Positions 34,414 to 43,253 of a DNA stretch of 64,000 bases are shown one piece after another. Location of the stretch: positions 1-64,000 of the forward strand of contig NZ_JALRNF010000002.1 of NCBI RefSeq assembly GCF_030272895.1, in the 5' to 3' direction. The translations under genes and the position numbers were made by a program. The notes below the pieces were generated by a model. The model saw nothing but the letters and a program-made list of their open reading frames with translations, was not told the DNA's origin and did no database searches. The DNA comes from Pseudomonas sp. BGr12. Lineage in GTDB: Bacteria > Pseudomonadota > Gammaproteobacteria > Pseudomonadales > Pseudomonadaceae. Positions within the stretch are counted from its first letter, which is position 1. Each line of letters begins with the position of its first letter.

Positions 34414-35598
34414 TCAGCCTTGAATGCGCGCCAACGCCTGGCCGAGGTCGGCGCGCAGATCCTCGACATCCTCGACCCCCACTGACAAACGCACCAGGGC
34501 ATCGCCGATGCCCAGGTGCGCACGGGTTTCTGCGGGGATGCTGGCGTGGGTCATGATTGCCGGGTGCTCGATCAGGCTTTCCACCCCGCCCAGGCTCTCG
34601 GCCAGGGCGAAGATCCGCACCGCTTCGAGAAAGCGTCTGGCACCGGCCAGGTCGCTGTTCAGGTCAAGGGAGATCATCCCGCCGAAGCCGCGCATCTGCC
34701 GCTGCGCCAGCGCGTGCTGCGGATGCGACGCCAGGCCTGGATAATAGACCCGCGCCACCTGCGGCTGACCTTCAAGCCATTGCGCCAGTTCCAGGGCATT
34801 GCTGCAGTGGCGTTCCATGCGCAGGGCCAGGGTCTTCACCCCGCGCAGGGTCAGGAAGGCGTCGAACGGTCCGGCGATGGCGCCCACCGCGTTCTGCAGG
34901 AAGCCCAGGCGCTCGGCAAGTTCGGCGTTCTGCCCGACCACTGCGATGCCGCCGATCACGTCGGAGTGGCCGTTCAGGTATTTGGTGGTCGAGTGCAGGA
35001 CGATATCGAAGCCCAGCTCCAGCGGACGCTGTACCCACGGGCTGGCAAAGGTGTTGTCGGCCACGCAGAGGATGCCGCGCTCGCGACAGGTGCGCGCGAC
35101 GGCGGCAAGGTCGGTCAGGCGCAGCAGGGGGTTGCTCGGTGTCTCGACCCAGACCATCCGCGTGTCGGCCTGCAGCGCCGCTTCGAAGGCCGCGAGGTCG
35201 GTCAGGTCGACGAAGCTGAAGCGATGCCCGGCGCTGCGCCGGCGCACCCGTTCGAACAGGCGGAAGGTACCGCCGTACAGGTCATTGCCGGAGACGATGT
35301 GCGCACCTGCGTCGAGCAGTTCCAGCACGGTGGAGATCGCTGCCAGCCCGGAGGCGAAGGCAAAGGCCCGGGTGCCGCCCTCAAGGTCCGCCACGCAACG
35401 CTCCAGCGCCCAGCGCGTGGGGTTGTGCGAGCGCCCGTAGTCGAGGCCCTTGTGTACGCCGGGGCTCTGCTGCGCATAGGTGGAGTTGGCGTAGATCGGC
35501 GGCATCAGTGCCCCGGTGGACGGGTCCGGCGCCTGTCCGGCATGGATCACGCGGGTGGCGAAGCCGCGGGGGGCGCCGCTTTCATCGTGCTGGCTCAT
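34414..35598 (-). CDS. Cystathionine gamma-lyase / Cys-Met PLP enzyme
   Basis: 394-residue PLP enzyme of the Cys/Met metabolism family. The PLP-binding Lys206 is in HSTTKYLNGH. SGLAAIST, ETPSNPLLR, VADNTFASP and the C-terminal SLGGVESLIEHPA...THA...R are all present. Directly downstream of cystathionine beta-synthase with an ATGA overlap, it is most likely the gamma-lyase that completes reverse transsulfuration (cystathionine to cysteine, 2-oxobutyrate and ammonia). MetB-like synthase activity cannot be excluded from sequence alone. Confidence 0.9.
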   Translation of the reverse strand: MSQHDESGAPRGFATRVIHAGQAPDPSTGALMPPIYANSTYAQQSPGVHKGLDYGRSHNPTRWALERCVADLEGGTRAFAFASGLAAISTVLELLDAGAHIVSGNDLYGGTFRLFERVRRRSAGHRFSFVDLTDLAAFEAALQADTRMVWVETPSNPLLRLTDLAAVARTCRERGILCVADNTFASPWVQRPLELGFDIVLHSTTKYLNGHSDVIGGIAVVGQNAELAERLGFLQNAVGAIAGPFDAFLTLRGVKTLALRMERHCSNALELAQWLEGQPQVARVYYPGLASHPQHALAQRQMRGFGGMISLDLNSDLAGARRFLEAVRIFALAESLGGVESLIEHPAIMTHASIPAETRAHLGIGDALVRLSVGVEDVEDLRADLGQALARIQG

Positions 35599-36971
35599 GG
35601 TAGGGACCTGCGTAAGTGATTGAGCATGTCGACGCGGGTAATCACGCCGTGAAAGCCCGAGGCGTCTTCGATGATCGCCACCAGCCCACGGTCGAGCTCG
35701 GCCTGCAATTCAGCCAGGCTGGCACTGGGCGGCAGGGTTTCCAGCTTGTCGGTCATGGCGCTGGCCACGGTCAGGTGGAAGTGCGAGGCGTCGTGGTGCA
35801 CGCCCAGCAGAATGTCGGACTCGTCGATCACCCCGACCAGTCGCTGTCCGTCCTCCAGCACCGGCAGTTGCGAGACATCCGCCAGGCGCATGCGCTGGAA
35901 GGCGGTGAGCAGGGTGTCGTTCGGCCCCACGCTGATCACCCGGCCATCCTCGAAACGCCGCGCGATCAGGTCACGCAGATCGCCGTAACGCTTGCGCGCC
36001 AGCAGGCCCTGGTCGGTCATCCACTGGTCGTTGTAGACCTTGGACAGGTAGCGGGTGCCGGTGTCGCAGACGAAGCTCACTACGCGCTTGGGCTCGGTCT
36101 GCTCGCGGCAGTAGCGCAGCGCCGCGGCCAGCAGGGTGCCGGTCGACGAGCCGCCGAGAATGCCTTCGACGCGCAGCAACTGGCGGGCATGGTCGAAGCT
36201 TTCCTCGTCGCTGATGGAGTAGGCCTGGCGCACGCTGGACAGGTCGGCGATCGAGGGGATGAAGTCTTCGCCGATGCCCTCGACCGCCCACGAGCCGGGT
36301 GTGCCGAGGGCGCCGCTGCGGCTGTATTCGGCCACCACCGAGCCTACCGGATCGGCCAGCACCATGGCCAGGTCCGGTTGCACGCGGTGAAAGAAGCGGG
36401 TCAGCCCGGTCAGGGTGCCGGCCGAGCCGACGCCGACGACGATGGCATCCACGTCATGCTGGGTCTGCGCCCAGATTTCCGGCGCGGTGCTGCTCTCGTG
36501 GGCCAGCGGGTTGGCCGGGTTGTTGAACTGATCGGCGAAGAAGGCGTCGGGGATCTCCTGCGCCAGCCGCGCCGCGACATCCTGGTAGTAGTCGGGATGG
36601 CCCTTGCCGACGTCGGAGCGGGTGATGTGCACCTCGGCGCCCATCGCCTTGAGGTGCAGGACCTTCTCGGTGGACATCTTGTCCGGCACTACCAGCACCA
36701 CCCGGTAACCCTTGGCGCGACCGACCAGGGCCAGGCCCAGGCCGGTGTTGCCGGCGGTGGCTTCGACGATGGTGCCACCGGGTCGCAGGCGGCCATCGCG
36801 CTCGGCGGTGTCGATCATCGCCAGGCCGATGCGATCCTTGATCGAACCGCCGGGGTTTTGCGATTCGAGCTTGAGGAACAGTGTGCACGGACCGGTATCG
36901 AAACGGCTGACACGCACCAGCGGCGTATTGCCGATCAGTTCGAGCACGGCAGGGCGGGTGTCGTTCGGCAT
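35595..36971 (-). CDS. Cystathionine beta-synthase with C-terminal CBS pair
   Basis: 458-residue PLP enzyme. The fold-type II core has LIGNTPLV at 12-19, PLP Lys45 in NPGGSIKDR, EATAGNTGLGLA and GVGSAGTLTG. Two CBS domains occupy about 340-455 (VISVGPNDTLLTAFQRM, ITRVDMLNHLRRS). It condenses homocysteine with serine to cystathionine. GAGG precedes the ATG at 36971, and the 41-residue upstream extension is discarded. The CBS domains suggest allosteric control. The layout matches the Pseudomonas reverse-transsulfuration operon. Confidence 0.92.
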   Translation of the reverse strand: MPNDTRPAVLELIGNTPLVRVSRFDTGPCTLFLKLESQNPGGSIKDRIGLAMIDTAERDGRLRPGGTIVEATAGNTGLGLALVGRAKGYRVVLVVPDKMSTEKVLHLKAMGAEVHITRSDVGKGHPDYYQDVAARLAQEIPDAFFADQFNNPANPLAHESSTAPEIWAQTQHDVDAIVVGVGSAGTLTGLTRFFHRVQPDLAMVLADPVGSVVAEYSRSGALGTPGSWAVEGIGEDFIPSIADLSSVRQAYSISDEESFDHARQLLRVEGILGGSSTGTLLAAALRYCREQTEPKRVVSFVCDTGTRYLSKVYNDQWMTDQGLLARKRYGDLRDLIARRFEDGRVISVGPNDTLLTAFQRMRLADVSQLPVLEDGQRLVGVIDESDILLGVHHDASHFHLTVASAMTDKLETLPPSASLAELQAELDRGLVAIIEDASGFHGVITRVDMLNHLRRSLP

Positions 36972-37363
36972 GTCCTTACCTCGCTGCGGGTCGGTCGCAG
37001 GAAAAGCCTCGCTTCGACCATAGGCCCGGATTGCACCCCCCGCAACCGTGTGCAGCCGACCGGTAGCGTTGTCGACCAGGGGCGGCGCGAGCAAGAGCGT
37101 TCATGGCTTGTGCCGCGCAGTGAAGGAGGGCAGAGGCACGTGTCGTATATCTGGACCGCAGAGGTCGTTTTGCGATGTGCCCGTTACGTGGCTAGCCCGC
37201 TTATATTGGCCGGAGTGGGTCGCGTACAGCTTGCGGTTCGAGCATCAAGCCGGATTGTTTGTCCAGTGGAAGTACGCCACCATAAGCCTCCTCACCAACA
37301 GTCGCTGTCGCATTGATCTTCGGTACTCGTGCAGATACCGAACAACCTCTGGAGTACTCGAAG
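36972..37363. other. Intergenic region between CBS and McrBC genes
   Basis: Nothing convincing as a gene is seen in these 392 bases. Composition shifts from GC-rich on the left to more AT-rich from about 37190, where TTATATT at 37201 is a possible -10 element for the plus-strand McrBC unit. No REP, att-like repeat or integrase is visible at this edge of the restriction island. Confidence 0.5.
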
Positions 37364-39232
37364 TTGTCAAAGCAGGATTTCAAGGAATGGCTGCGTGCAA
37401 CAGGCAAGACGCAGAACACTGCCAGTTCCTATCTATCTGGCGTCAACACCGTTTCACGGCACCTGAACAAGGAAGTATTCGACATTTGCGACGGCGATGA
37501 GCTCGCCAGAATTTACCAGTTGTATGGTCCGCGAGGGCAGTACGCGCAAATTGGCGCCAGCAACAGCAATAACGTACAGAATGGCCTTAAGCAATGGTTG
37601 GTTTACCAGCAACAGCTGGCGCTGCTGCCCGGTGGTGTTGATGCGGTCAAGGGGCTTATCGCTCGCTCATATTCTCCGGCATTGAACCAGATTTTTTACG
37701 GCCCTCCTGGCACCGGTAAAACCTACGCCACCATTGATGCCGCACTGGAAATTCTCGATCCGGAATACTTGACTACCTTCAGCGAGGATCGCGAAAAGCT
37801 CAAGAATCGATTCGATGAGCTATCGACAGAAGGGCAGATACGTTTTGTGACCTTCCACCAGAGCTTCAGCTATGAAGATTTCGTCGAGGGATTGCGCGCT
37901 GTCAGCGATGACGAGGACAAACAGCTCCAGTACATGGTTGAACCAGGTGTGTTCAAGCGCCTGTGCGATGATGCACGCACCCAAGGGGTTCAGTCCGAAA
38001 CCGGCATTCGCAGCAATCCGCGAATCTGGAAAATATCGATCAATGGTTCGGGCAATTCCCAGACCAAGTCTTACTGCCTGGAGCATGGTGAGGCTCGAAT
38101 TGGCTGGGGCAAAACCGGAGATCTTCGACAAGATCCAGAACAGAATTCTTATTTTCAAGGGTTGGGCTCTGGTGACAAAGGCACGCTCAGTTACTTCGCC
38201 GATGAAATGGCCATTGGCGATATCTTGCTGTGCATTCACTCGGCTGATCAGATGGGTGCTGTGGGTGTGGTCACCGGTGACTATCGCTACGAGGAAAACT
38301 CACCGTCGGGCATCATCTCCGACTATCAGCATGTGCGCTCGGTGAACTGGTTGTACCGAGAGGTGAAACAGTCGATTTTGCCACTCAATGACAACCGGCA
38401 ATTCACCCTCAAGACCGTCTATCCGATGTGGCGCTTTGGCTGGGCCGACCTGCTGAGTTATTTGGAAAAGCAGGGGGTGAAGCCTCAGGCGCCTTCGATC
38501 AGCACACGTCAAAAACGAAAACCTCATGTGTTGATTATCGACGAAATCAACCGAGGTAATGTCTCGCGAATTTTTGGCGAGTTGATCACACTGATCGAAC
38601 CTTCCAAACGTGAAGGTGCGGCCGAAGCATTAAGCGTTGAGCTGCCTTATTCGAAAAGACCGTTCAGTGTCCCGGCCAATGTCTACCTCATCGGCACGAT
38701 GAATACCGCGGATCGCTCGCTGGCCGGCCTGGACATTGCCTTGCGCCGACGATTCAATTTTCGTGAAATGCCACCACAACCCGAGCTACTGGATGAGCTG
38801 GTAGTCGAAGGCGTGAACATCGGCGAACTGCTGCGAGTGATGAATCAACGAATCGAAGTGTTGCTCGATCGCGACCATTGCCTGGGGCATGCCTACTTTA
38901 TGTCGCTTAAGGCGGATGACCCTCTGGACAGACTGGAGCTGATCTTTCGAAACCAGATTCTTCCACTGCTCCAGGAATACTTCTTTGAGGATTGGCAACG
39001 TATCCAGTGGGTGCTCAATGACCACCGCAAGGAACTGGCCGACCGCTTTGTGTATCAGCGCGAGCGGGATGTGCAGTCGTTATTCGGTGCCCATGTAAGT
39101 GTGTCGACGCAGAACCTGCCGTGGACCATCAACGATGCCGCGTTCGACAGTGTTTCGGCTTATGCCGGCATCATCAAGGTACAGGCGAAGGTGGAAAGCA
39201 TTGTGGACGCGCGTGTGGGTGAAGAGACGTGA
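37364..39232 (+). CDS. mcrB: McrB-type AAA+ GTPase with inserted PUA/EVE-like domain
   Basis: 622-residue motor subunit of a type IV (modified-DNA) restriction system. From the TTG start at 37364 (TGGAG nine bases upstream), residues 1-100 form a helical domain like the core-binding region of tyrosine recombinases (FKEWLRATGKTQNTASSYLS). The AAA+ module has Walker A GPPGTGKT at 113-120, Walker B LIIDEINRGN at 390-399, TMNTADRS at 445-452 and RRRF at 461-464. Between Walker A and B, at about 220-340, lies a separate domain (WKISINGSG, ARIGWGKTGDL, GDILLCIHS, GAVGVVTGDYRY, VRSVNWL) resembling PUA/EVE readers of modified bases. The gene overlaps mcrC by four bases. Confidence 0.88.
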   Translation: MSKQDFKEWLRATGKTQNTASSYLSGVNTVSRHLNKEVFDICDGDELARIYQLYGPRGQYAQIGASNSNNVQNGLKQWLVYQQQLALLPGGVDAVKGLIARSYSPALNQIFYGPPGTGKTYATIDAALEILDPEYLTTFSEDREKLKNRFDELSTEGQIRFVTFHQSFSYEDFVEGLRAVSDDEDKQLQYMVEPGVFKRLCDDARTQGVQSETGIRSNPRIWKISINGSGNSQTKSYCLEHGEARIGWGKTGDLRQDPEQNSYFQGLGSGDKGTLSYFADEMAIGDILLCIHSADQMGAVGVVTGDYRYEENSPSGIISDYQHVRSVNWLYREVKQSILPLNDNRQFTLKTVYPMWRFGWADLLSYLEKQGVKPQAPSISTRQKRKPHVLIIDEINRGNVSRIFGELITLIEPSKREGAAEALSVELPYSKRPFSVPANVYLIGTMNTADRSLAGLDIALRRRFNFREMPPQPELLDELVVEGVNIGELLRVMNQRIEVLLDRDHCLGHAYFMSLKADDPLDRLELIFRNQILPLLQEYFFEDWQRIQWVLNDHRKELADRFVYQRERDVQSLFGAHVSVSTQNLPWTINDAAFDSVSAYAGIIKVQAKVESIVDARVGEET

Positions 39233-40527
39233 TTACACGTGTCACCGTCCGCGAATACGCTCGGCTAACCACCGAGCCGATTCAAACTTCGCTGGACTGT
39301 GCGCAGGTCTCGGTCAGTGCTTTCGATTGGCTGTGCGAGTTGAGTGCTTCGTTCCGCAAGTCCGGTGCCACGTTATTGATGGTCGACGGCAAGCGTTCGC
39401 TCAAGCTGGATAATTACGTGGGCGTGATAGAAACACCCTGCGGAACACAACTGGAAATCCTGCCCAAGGATACCGATCACCTTGACGGCCTGGAGGACAG
39501 TCGAGCGCTGTTGCGGCGAATGATCCAGGCGGCCTTGAAGCTACCGGCGCGAGAAGTCGGTCCGGCAAACCTGCAACTCTTCAACGCCCCCTTATCGGAA
39601 TGGGTGATGCGAGAGTTTCTCCAGCACCTGGACTACCTGATCAAGCGCGGATTACGTTTCGATTACCAGCGTATAGAAGAGGAACAGCATTTTTTGCGAG
39701 GGCAGTTGAACGTCACCGCGCAGATGCGCCAGCCGCCCGGGCGCCAGCACCGTTTCCAGATCCGTCATGATGTTTTTCTACCCAACTGTGCGGAAAACCG
39801 TTTGTTGAAGTTGGCGCTTGAGCGAGTATGCAAGAGTACTCAAGAGCCAGGTAACTGGCGGTTGGCCCACGAGCTTCGCGGGTTGTTGACGGAGGTGCCC
39901 GCCAGCGTTGATAAACGTGAAGACTTCAACTCATGGCGCAATGACCGACTCATGGCGCATTACCAGCCGATCAAACCCTGGTGTGAGTTGGTTCTTGGCG
40001 AGCAGTCCCCCCTGTCGGTGAGCGGCGATTGGCGCGGTATTAGCCTATTGTTCCCAATGGAGAAGTTATTCGAACGGTATGTTGAAGTATTGCTTCGCTC
40101 GCAACTGATCGGCGCAGCGCAATTGTTGCCTCAACGCTCCAGTCATTCGTTGTGCACCCACGACAACAAGCCGATGTTCGAGCTCAGGCCTGATTTTCTG
40201 CTCAAGCATGGCCAACGGAAGTGGGTGATGGATGCCAAGTGGAAGCGGATCGACACGTCCGATCGCTCAAGAAAGTACGGGCTCTCCCAGGCCGACTTCT
40301 ATCAGTTGTTCGCCTATGGGCAAACTTATCTGAAAGCAGAGGAGGAGGGTGAAATGGTGCTGATCTATCCACACACCGAGCGTTTTCCATCGCCGCTGGA
40401 TAAACCTTTCATTTTTTCCGAAAAACTCAAGCTCTGGGTCCTGCCGTTCGATCTGAAGCGAGGCGTGTTGTTGGGTGGCGAGTTAGCGAGTTTGCCGTTA
40501 ATAGAGCAATGCGAGGGCGCTGTCTGA
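39229..40527 (+). CDS. mcrC: McrC-family nuclease subunit
   Basis: 432-residue McrC. The N-terminal McrB-interacting part (about 1-200) includes GVIETPCGTQLEILPK and the segment LRGQLNVTAQMRQPP. The PD-(D/E)xK nuclease site is RPDFLL (Asp322) followed by MDAKWK (Asp335, Lys337), then QLFAYGQTY. GTG at 39229 overlaps the mcrB stop (GTGA), so translation is coupled. Together with McrB it should cut DNA carrying a modified base recognised by the inserted or N-terminal domain. No methyltransferase is nearby, consistent with type IV. Confidence 0.9.
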   Translation: MITRVTVREYARLTTEPIQTSLDCAQVSVSAFDWLCELSASFRKSGATLLMVDGKRSLKLDNYVGVIETPCGTQLEILPKDTDHLDGLEDSRALLRRMIQAALKLPAREVGPANLQLFNAPLSEWVMREFLQHLDYLIKRGLRFDYQRIEEEQHFLRGQLNVTAQMRQPPGRQHRFQIRHDVFLPNCAENRLLKLALERVCKSTQEPGNWRLAHELRGLLTEVPASVDKREDFNSWRNDRLMAHYQPIKPWCELVLGEQSPLSVSGDWRGISLLFPMEKLFERYVEVLLRSQLIGAAQLLPQRSSHSLCTHDNKPMFELRPDFLLKHGQRKWVMDAKWKRIDTSDRSRKYGLSQADFYQLFAYGQTYLKAEEEGEMVLIYPHTERFPSPLDKPFIFSEKLKLWVLPFDLKRGVLLGGELASLPLIEQCEGAV

Positions 40528-40685
40528 CACAGACAGCTCCAAGGGCTCGGTTGAATTGTCTTTTTGCTATGAAGGGCAGGAGTGCATAGGCTGCCTCTCT
40601 ATCCTCCATACAACGAGCGCGCACGATCTAGTGTGAATCAGTCATCAGTGGCGCTGAGGTGTCCGCAAAGGGCTGTGCACTCAAT

Positions 40686-40703
40686 GGGCCGCATCGGCGG
40701 CCC
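40686..40703 (-). terminator. Hairpin downstream of TonB receptor gene
   Basis: GGGCCG and CGGCCC form a six-base GC stem with a six-base loop just after the receptor stop codon (minus strand). No T-run follows in that direction, so a Rho-independent terminator is only tentative. The same gap separates the convergent mcrC and receptor genes. Confidence 0.35.
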
Positions 40704-40724
40704 TGACACAACCTGAAGCGCTCA

Positions 40725-43163
40725 CTAGAACCTGGCGCGCAGGGCCAGGTTGAAGTTGCGCGGCTCGCCATGGAAGTTCCAGTAGTTGGTGTTGCCCAGC
40801 GTCTGGTAGTACTTCTTGTCGAACACGTTATCCAGGTTGTACTGGACCTCAAGGTGCTTGTTGATCTCGTAGATCGCATGCAGGTTGGTCAGGTGGTAGG
40901 CGTCCTGGCTGATCTTGTAGTCCTCGCCGACCTCGGTCTGGGTCATCTTGCTCTGGGCATAGAAGCTGCCGCCGACTCGCAGGGGCTTGAGCGTGCCCGG
41001 CAGGCGGTAGTCGGTGGCCAGCTTGAACAGGTGGCGGGGCGAGGCGCCGTTGAAGTCATCGCCTTTCTGCTGGCCGCCGACGTACTTGGACTGGGTGTAG
41101 GTGTAGCCTGCGGACAGGTTCCAGTCCGGCAGGAGCTCACCGTTGAGCTCAAGTTCGACACCCTTGTTGCGCACCTTGTCGGAGGCGCGGTAGCAGCCGT
41201 CGGGGCAGTCTTGCGCGGTGACCAGTTCGGCACGGCCGGTCTGGTCGGCCTGGAACAGGGCCACGGAGGTTTGCAGGCGCTTGTCGAAGAACTCGCCCTT
41301 GAGGCCGATCTCGTAGTTGCTGCCGGTCATCGGCTTGAGGATGCCGCCGTCGACACTGCGCACGTCCTGCGGCTTGAAGATCTCGGTGTAGCTGGCATAG
41401 GCCGACCAGTGCTCGTCCAGATCCTGTACCAGGCCGGCGTACGGGGTGATCTCGCCGCTCTTGGAGTAATGGTCGCGGTCATCGGCAGTGCGGATGCCGT
41501 TGGTGTCGTTGAGGGTGTCGTAGTTGACCCAGCTCACACGGCTGCCGAGGATGAAGGTGGTGCTGTCGGTCAGGCTGAAGCGGCTGGCGACATACACGCC
41601 TTTCTGCTCCTGGGAGCGGTTGTATTGCCACTGGTTGACGTTCAGGGCCGTGGGCTTGGGCGGGTCGAAGGCCGCCAGGTTGTTCATGTCGACGATGTAG
41701 CGGTATCCGGCGTCGCGGCCACCGTGGTAGTCGAAGTCGTCCTTGCGCCAGTTGCCGCCGACGATCAGGTCATGCTGGCGACCCAACAGCTGGAACGGGC
41801 CGGTGAGGTAGCCATCGATGCCGGTCTGGGTATCGTCGTAGCGGAACAGGCGCGGGTTGAGGGTGAACAGGTCGGTATCGCCGCCCGGGAAGGTGTAGTT
41901 GCCCAGAAAGTCCGACTTGGCCCACATCTGGTTGACTGCCACCACGGCTTTCCAGTCGTTGGCGAAGCTGTGCTGGATATCGGCGAAGACCGTGGTGTTG
42001 AGTTTGTCCAGGTGGTTCCAGTCACCGGTCAGCGAGGTGCTGCGCGACAGCGGGTAGAACGCGCCGTTTTCGCGGGTGGGCAGGCCCGACCAGTCGTAGC
42101 CCGGGTTGCGCTCCTTCTGGTAACTGAAGCCGAAGGTGGCCAGGGTCGCCTCGCCAAGGTCCGCCTCGACGATGCCGTAGAACAGCTGGTTCTCCTTCTG
42201 CGCGGTATCCAGGTAGCTGTTGGCATTGTTGTACGAGAGCACGGAGCGGCCGCGCAGGGTACCGGCCTCGTTCAATGGCGAAGAGACATCGACCATGGTC
42301 TTGTAGTCGTCCCAGGAGCCCACCGAGGTTTCGATCAGCGCCTGGCGTTCGGCGGTGGGGCGCTTGCGGATCAGGTTGATCGACGCCGACGGGTTGCCGG
42401 CGCCTTCCATCAGGCCGGTGGCGCCGCGCACGATCTCGACGCGGTCATAGATGTCGGTGGTGGGCTTGGAGATGGCATCCATCGAGTAGGCGTTGCTGAT
42501 GTTGGTCGGCACGCCGTCGATCTGCAGGTTGTCGACCAACTGGCCGCGCGCCTGGTACAGCGAGCGCTCGCCGCCGTTCTTGACGATGGTGATGCCGGTG
42601 GCGTTGTGCATCACGTCGTCGAGGTTCTTCATGTTCTGGTCGTCCATGCGCTGGCGGGTGACCACGGTCACCGACTGCGGTGTTTCACGCAGCGACAGCG
42701 GCAGCTTGGTCGCGGTGGACGAGCGCCCTGTGACGTAGGAGCCGGTGCCCTCGGTCACTTCACCCAGGCCCTGGCCGTTGATGGTGGTGCTGCCCAGGGT
42801 CAGGGCGCCCGTCGCATTGTCGGCCTGGCGCACCAGCTGGAACTCACGCTCGCCGGTGCGCACCGCTTCAACGCCGCTGCCCGCAAGCATCTGTACCAGT
42901 GCCTGCTCCACAGTGCTGGCATGCACCGCCCGGCTTTGCTTGTTGGCGGTCAGGGTGGCATCGCCGCCGATCAACAGCCCCGCCTGGCTGGCCAGCAGGT
43001 TCAACTGGCGGGCCAGGGGGCCGGCAGGGATTTCGAAGGCCTGGCGCTGGGCTGAAACAGGAGTGCTGTCGGCCTGGGCGATTGCAGCATGGCCGGCAAG
43101 GGCCATGAGGATGGCCAGGGCCAGCGGATGGCGGCGCGAGAAAGCGATGTCGCGAGCAAGCAT
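40725..43163 (-). CDS. TonB-dependent siderophore receptor with signalling domain
   Basis: 812-residue outer-membrane receptor of the FpvA/FoxA transducer type. Signal peptide about 1-32, STN signalling domain about 45-120 (FEIPAGPLARQLNLLASQAG), plug about 150-270 (LRETPQSVTVVTRQRMDD, VRGATGLMEGAGNPSASINL), then a beta-barrel ending with the aromatic C-terminal strand NFNLALRARF. The STN domain would contact the FecR protein encoded just upstream. The substrate is a ferric siderophore, probably a xenosiderophore, because no synthesis genes are nearby. Confidence 0.93.
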   Translation of the reverse strand: MLARDIAFSRRHPLALAILMALAGHAAIAQADSTPVSAQRQAFEIPAGPLARQLNLLASQAGLLIGGDATLTANKQSRAVHASTVEQALVQMLAGSGVEAVRTGEREFQLVRQADNATGALTLGSTTINGQGLGEVTEGTGSYVTGRSSTATKLPLSLRETPQSVTVVTRQRMDDQNMKNLDDVMHNATGITIVKNGGERSLYQARGQLVDNLQIDGVPTNISNAYSMDAISKPTTDIYDRVEIVRGATGLMEGAGNPSASINLIRKRPTAERQALIETSVGSWDDYKTMVDVSSPLNEAGTLRGRSVLSYNNANSYLDTAQKENQLFYGIVEADLGEATLATFGFSYQKERNPGYDWSGLPTRENGAFYPLSRSTSLTGDWNHLDKLNTTVFADIQHSFANDWKAVVAVNQMWAKSDFLGNYTFPGGDTDLFTLNPRLFRYDDTQTGIDGYLTGPFQLLGRQHDLIVGGNWRKDDFDYHGGRDAGYRYIVDMNNLAAFDPPKPTALNVNQWQYNRSQEQKGVYVASRFSLTDSTTFILGSRVSWVNYDTLNDTNGIRTADDRDHYSKSGEITPYAGLVQDLDEHWSAYASYTEIFKPQDVRSVDGGILKPMTGSNYEIGLKGEFFDKRLQTSVALFQADQTGRAELVTAQDCPDGCYRASDKVRNKGVELELNGELLPDWNLSAGYTYTQSKYVGGQQKGDDFNGASPRHLFKLATDYRLPGTLKPLRVGGSFYAQSKMTQTEVGEDYKISQDAYHLTNLHAIYEINKHLEVQYNLDNVFDKKYYQTLGNTNYWNFHGEPRNFNLALRARF

Positions 43164-43219
43164 GAATCAATCCTTTGCGAGGTCGGATGAAGGAGCGTCA
43201 TCCCACCAAGCGAGCGAGC

Positions 43220-43253
43220 GGGGTAAATCCGGAAAAACAATTTCAATTTTTTT
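43220..43253 (-). promoter_or_regulatory. Possible ECF-sigma promoter of receptor gene
   Basis: On the minus strand an A/T-rich tract, GAAAAAAAATTGAAATTG, lies at the end of the FecR gene, 70-90 bases before the receptor ATG. FecI-type promoters often have such a GAAA-rich -35 side. Only position and composition support this call. Confidence 0.3.

Noticed and set aside
40770..43055. A 761-codon open frame on the plus strand opposite the TonB receptor
   Set aside because: Its translation is low-complexity (Val, Gly, Ala, Gln, His runs) without a domain, and it is a mirror of high-GC codon use in the receptor gene.
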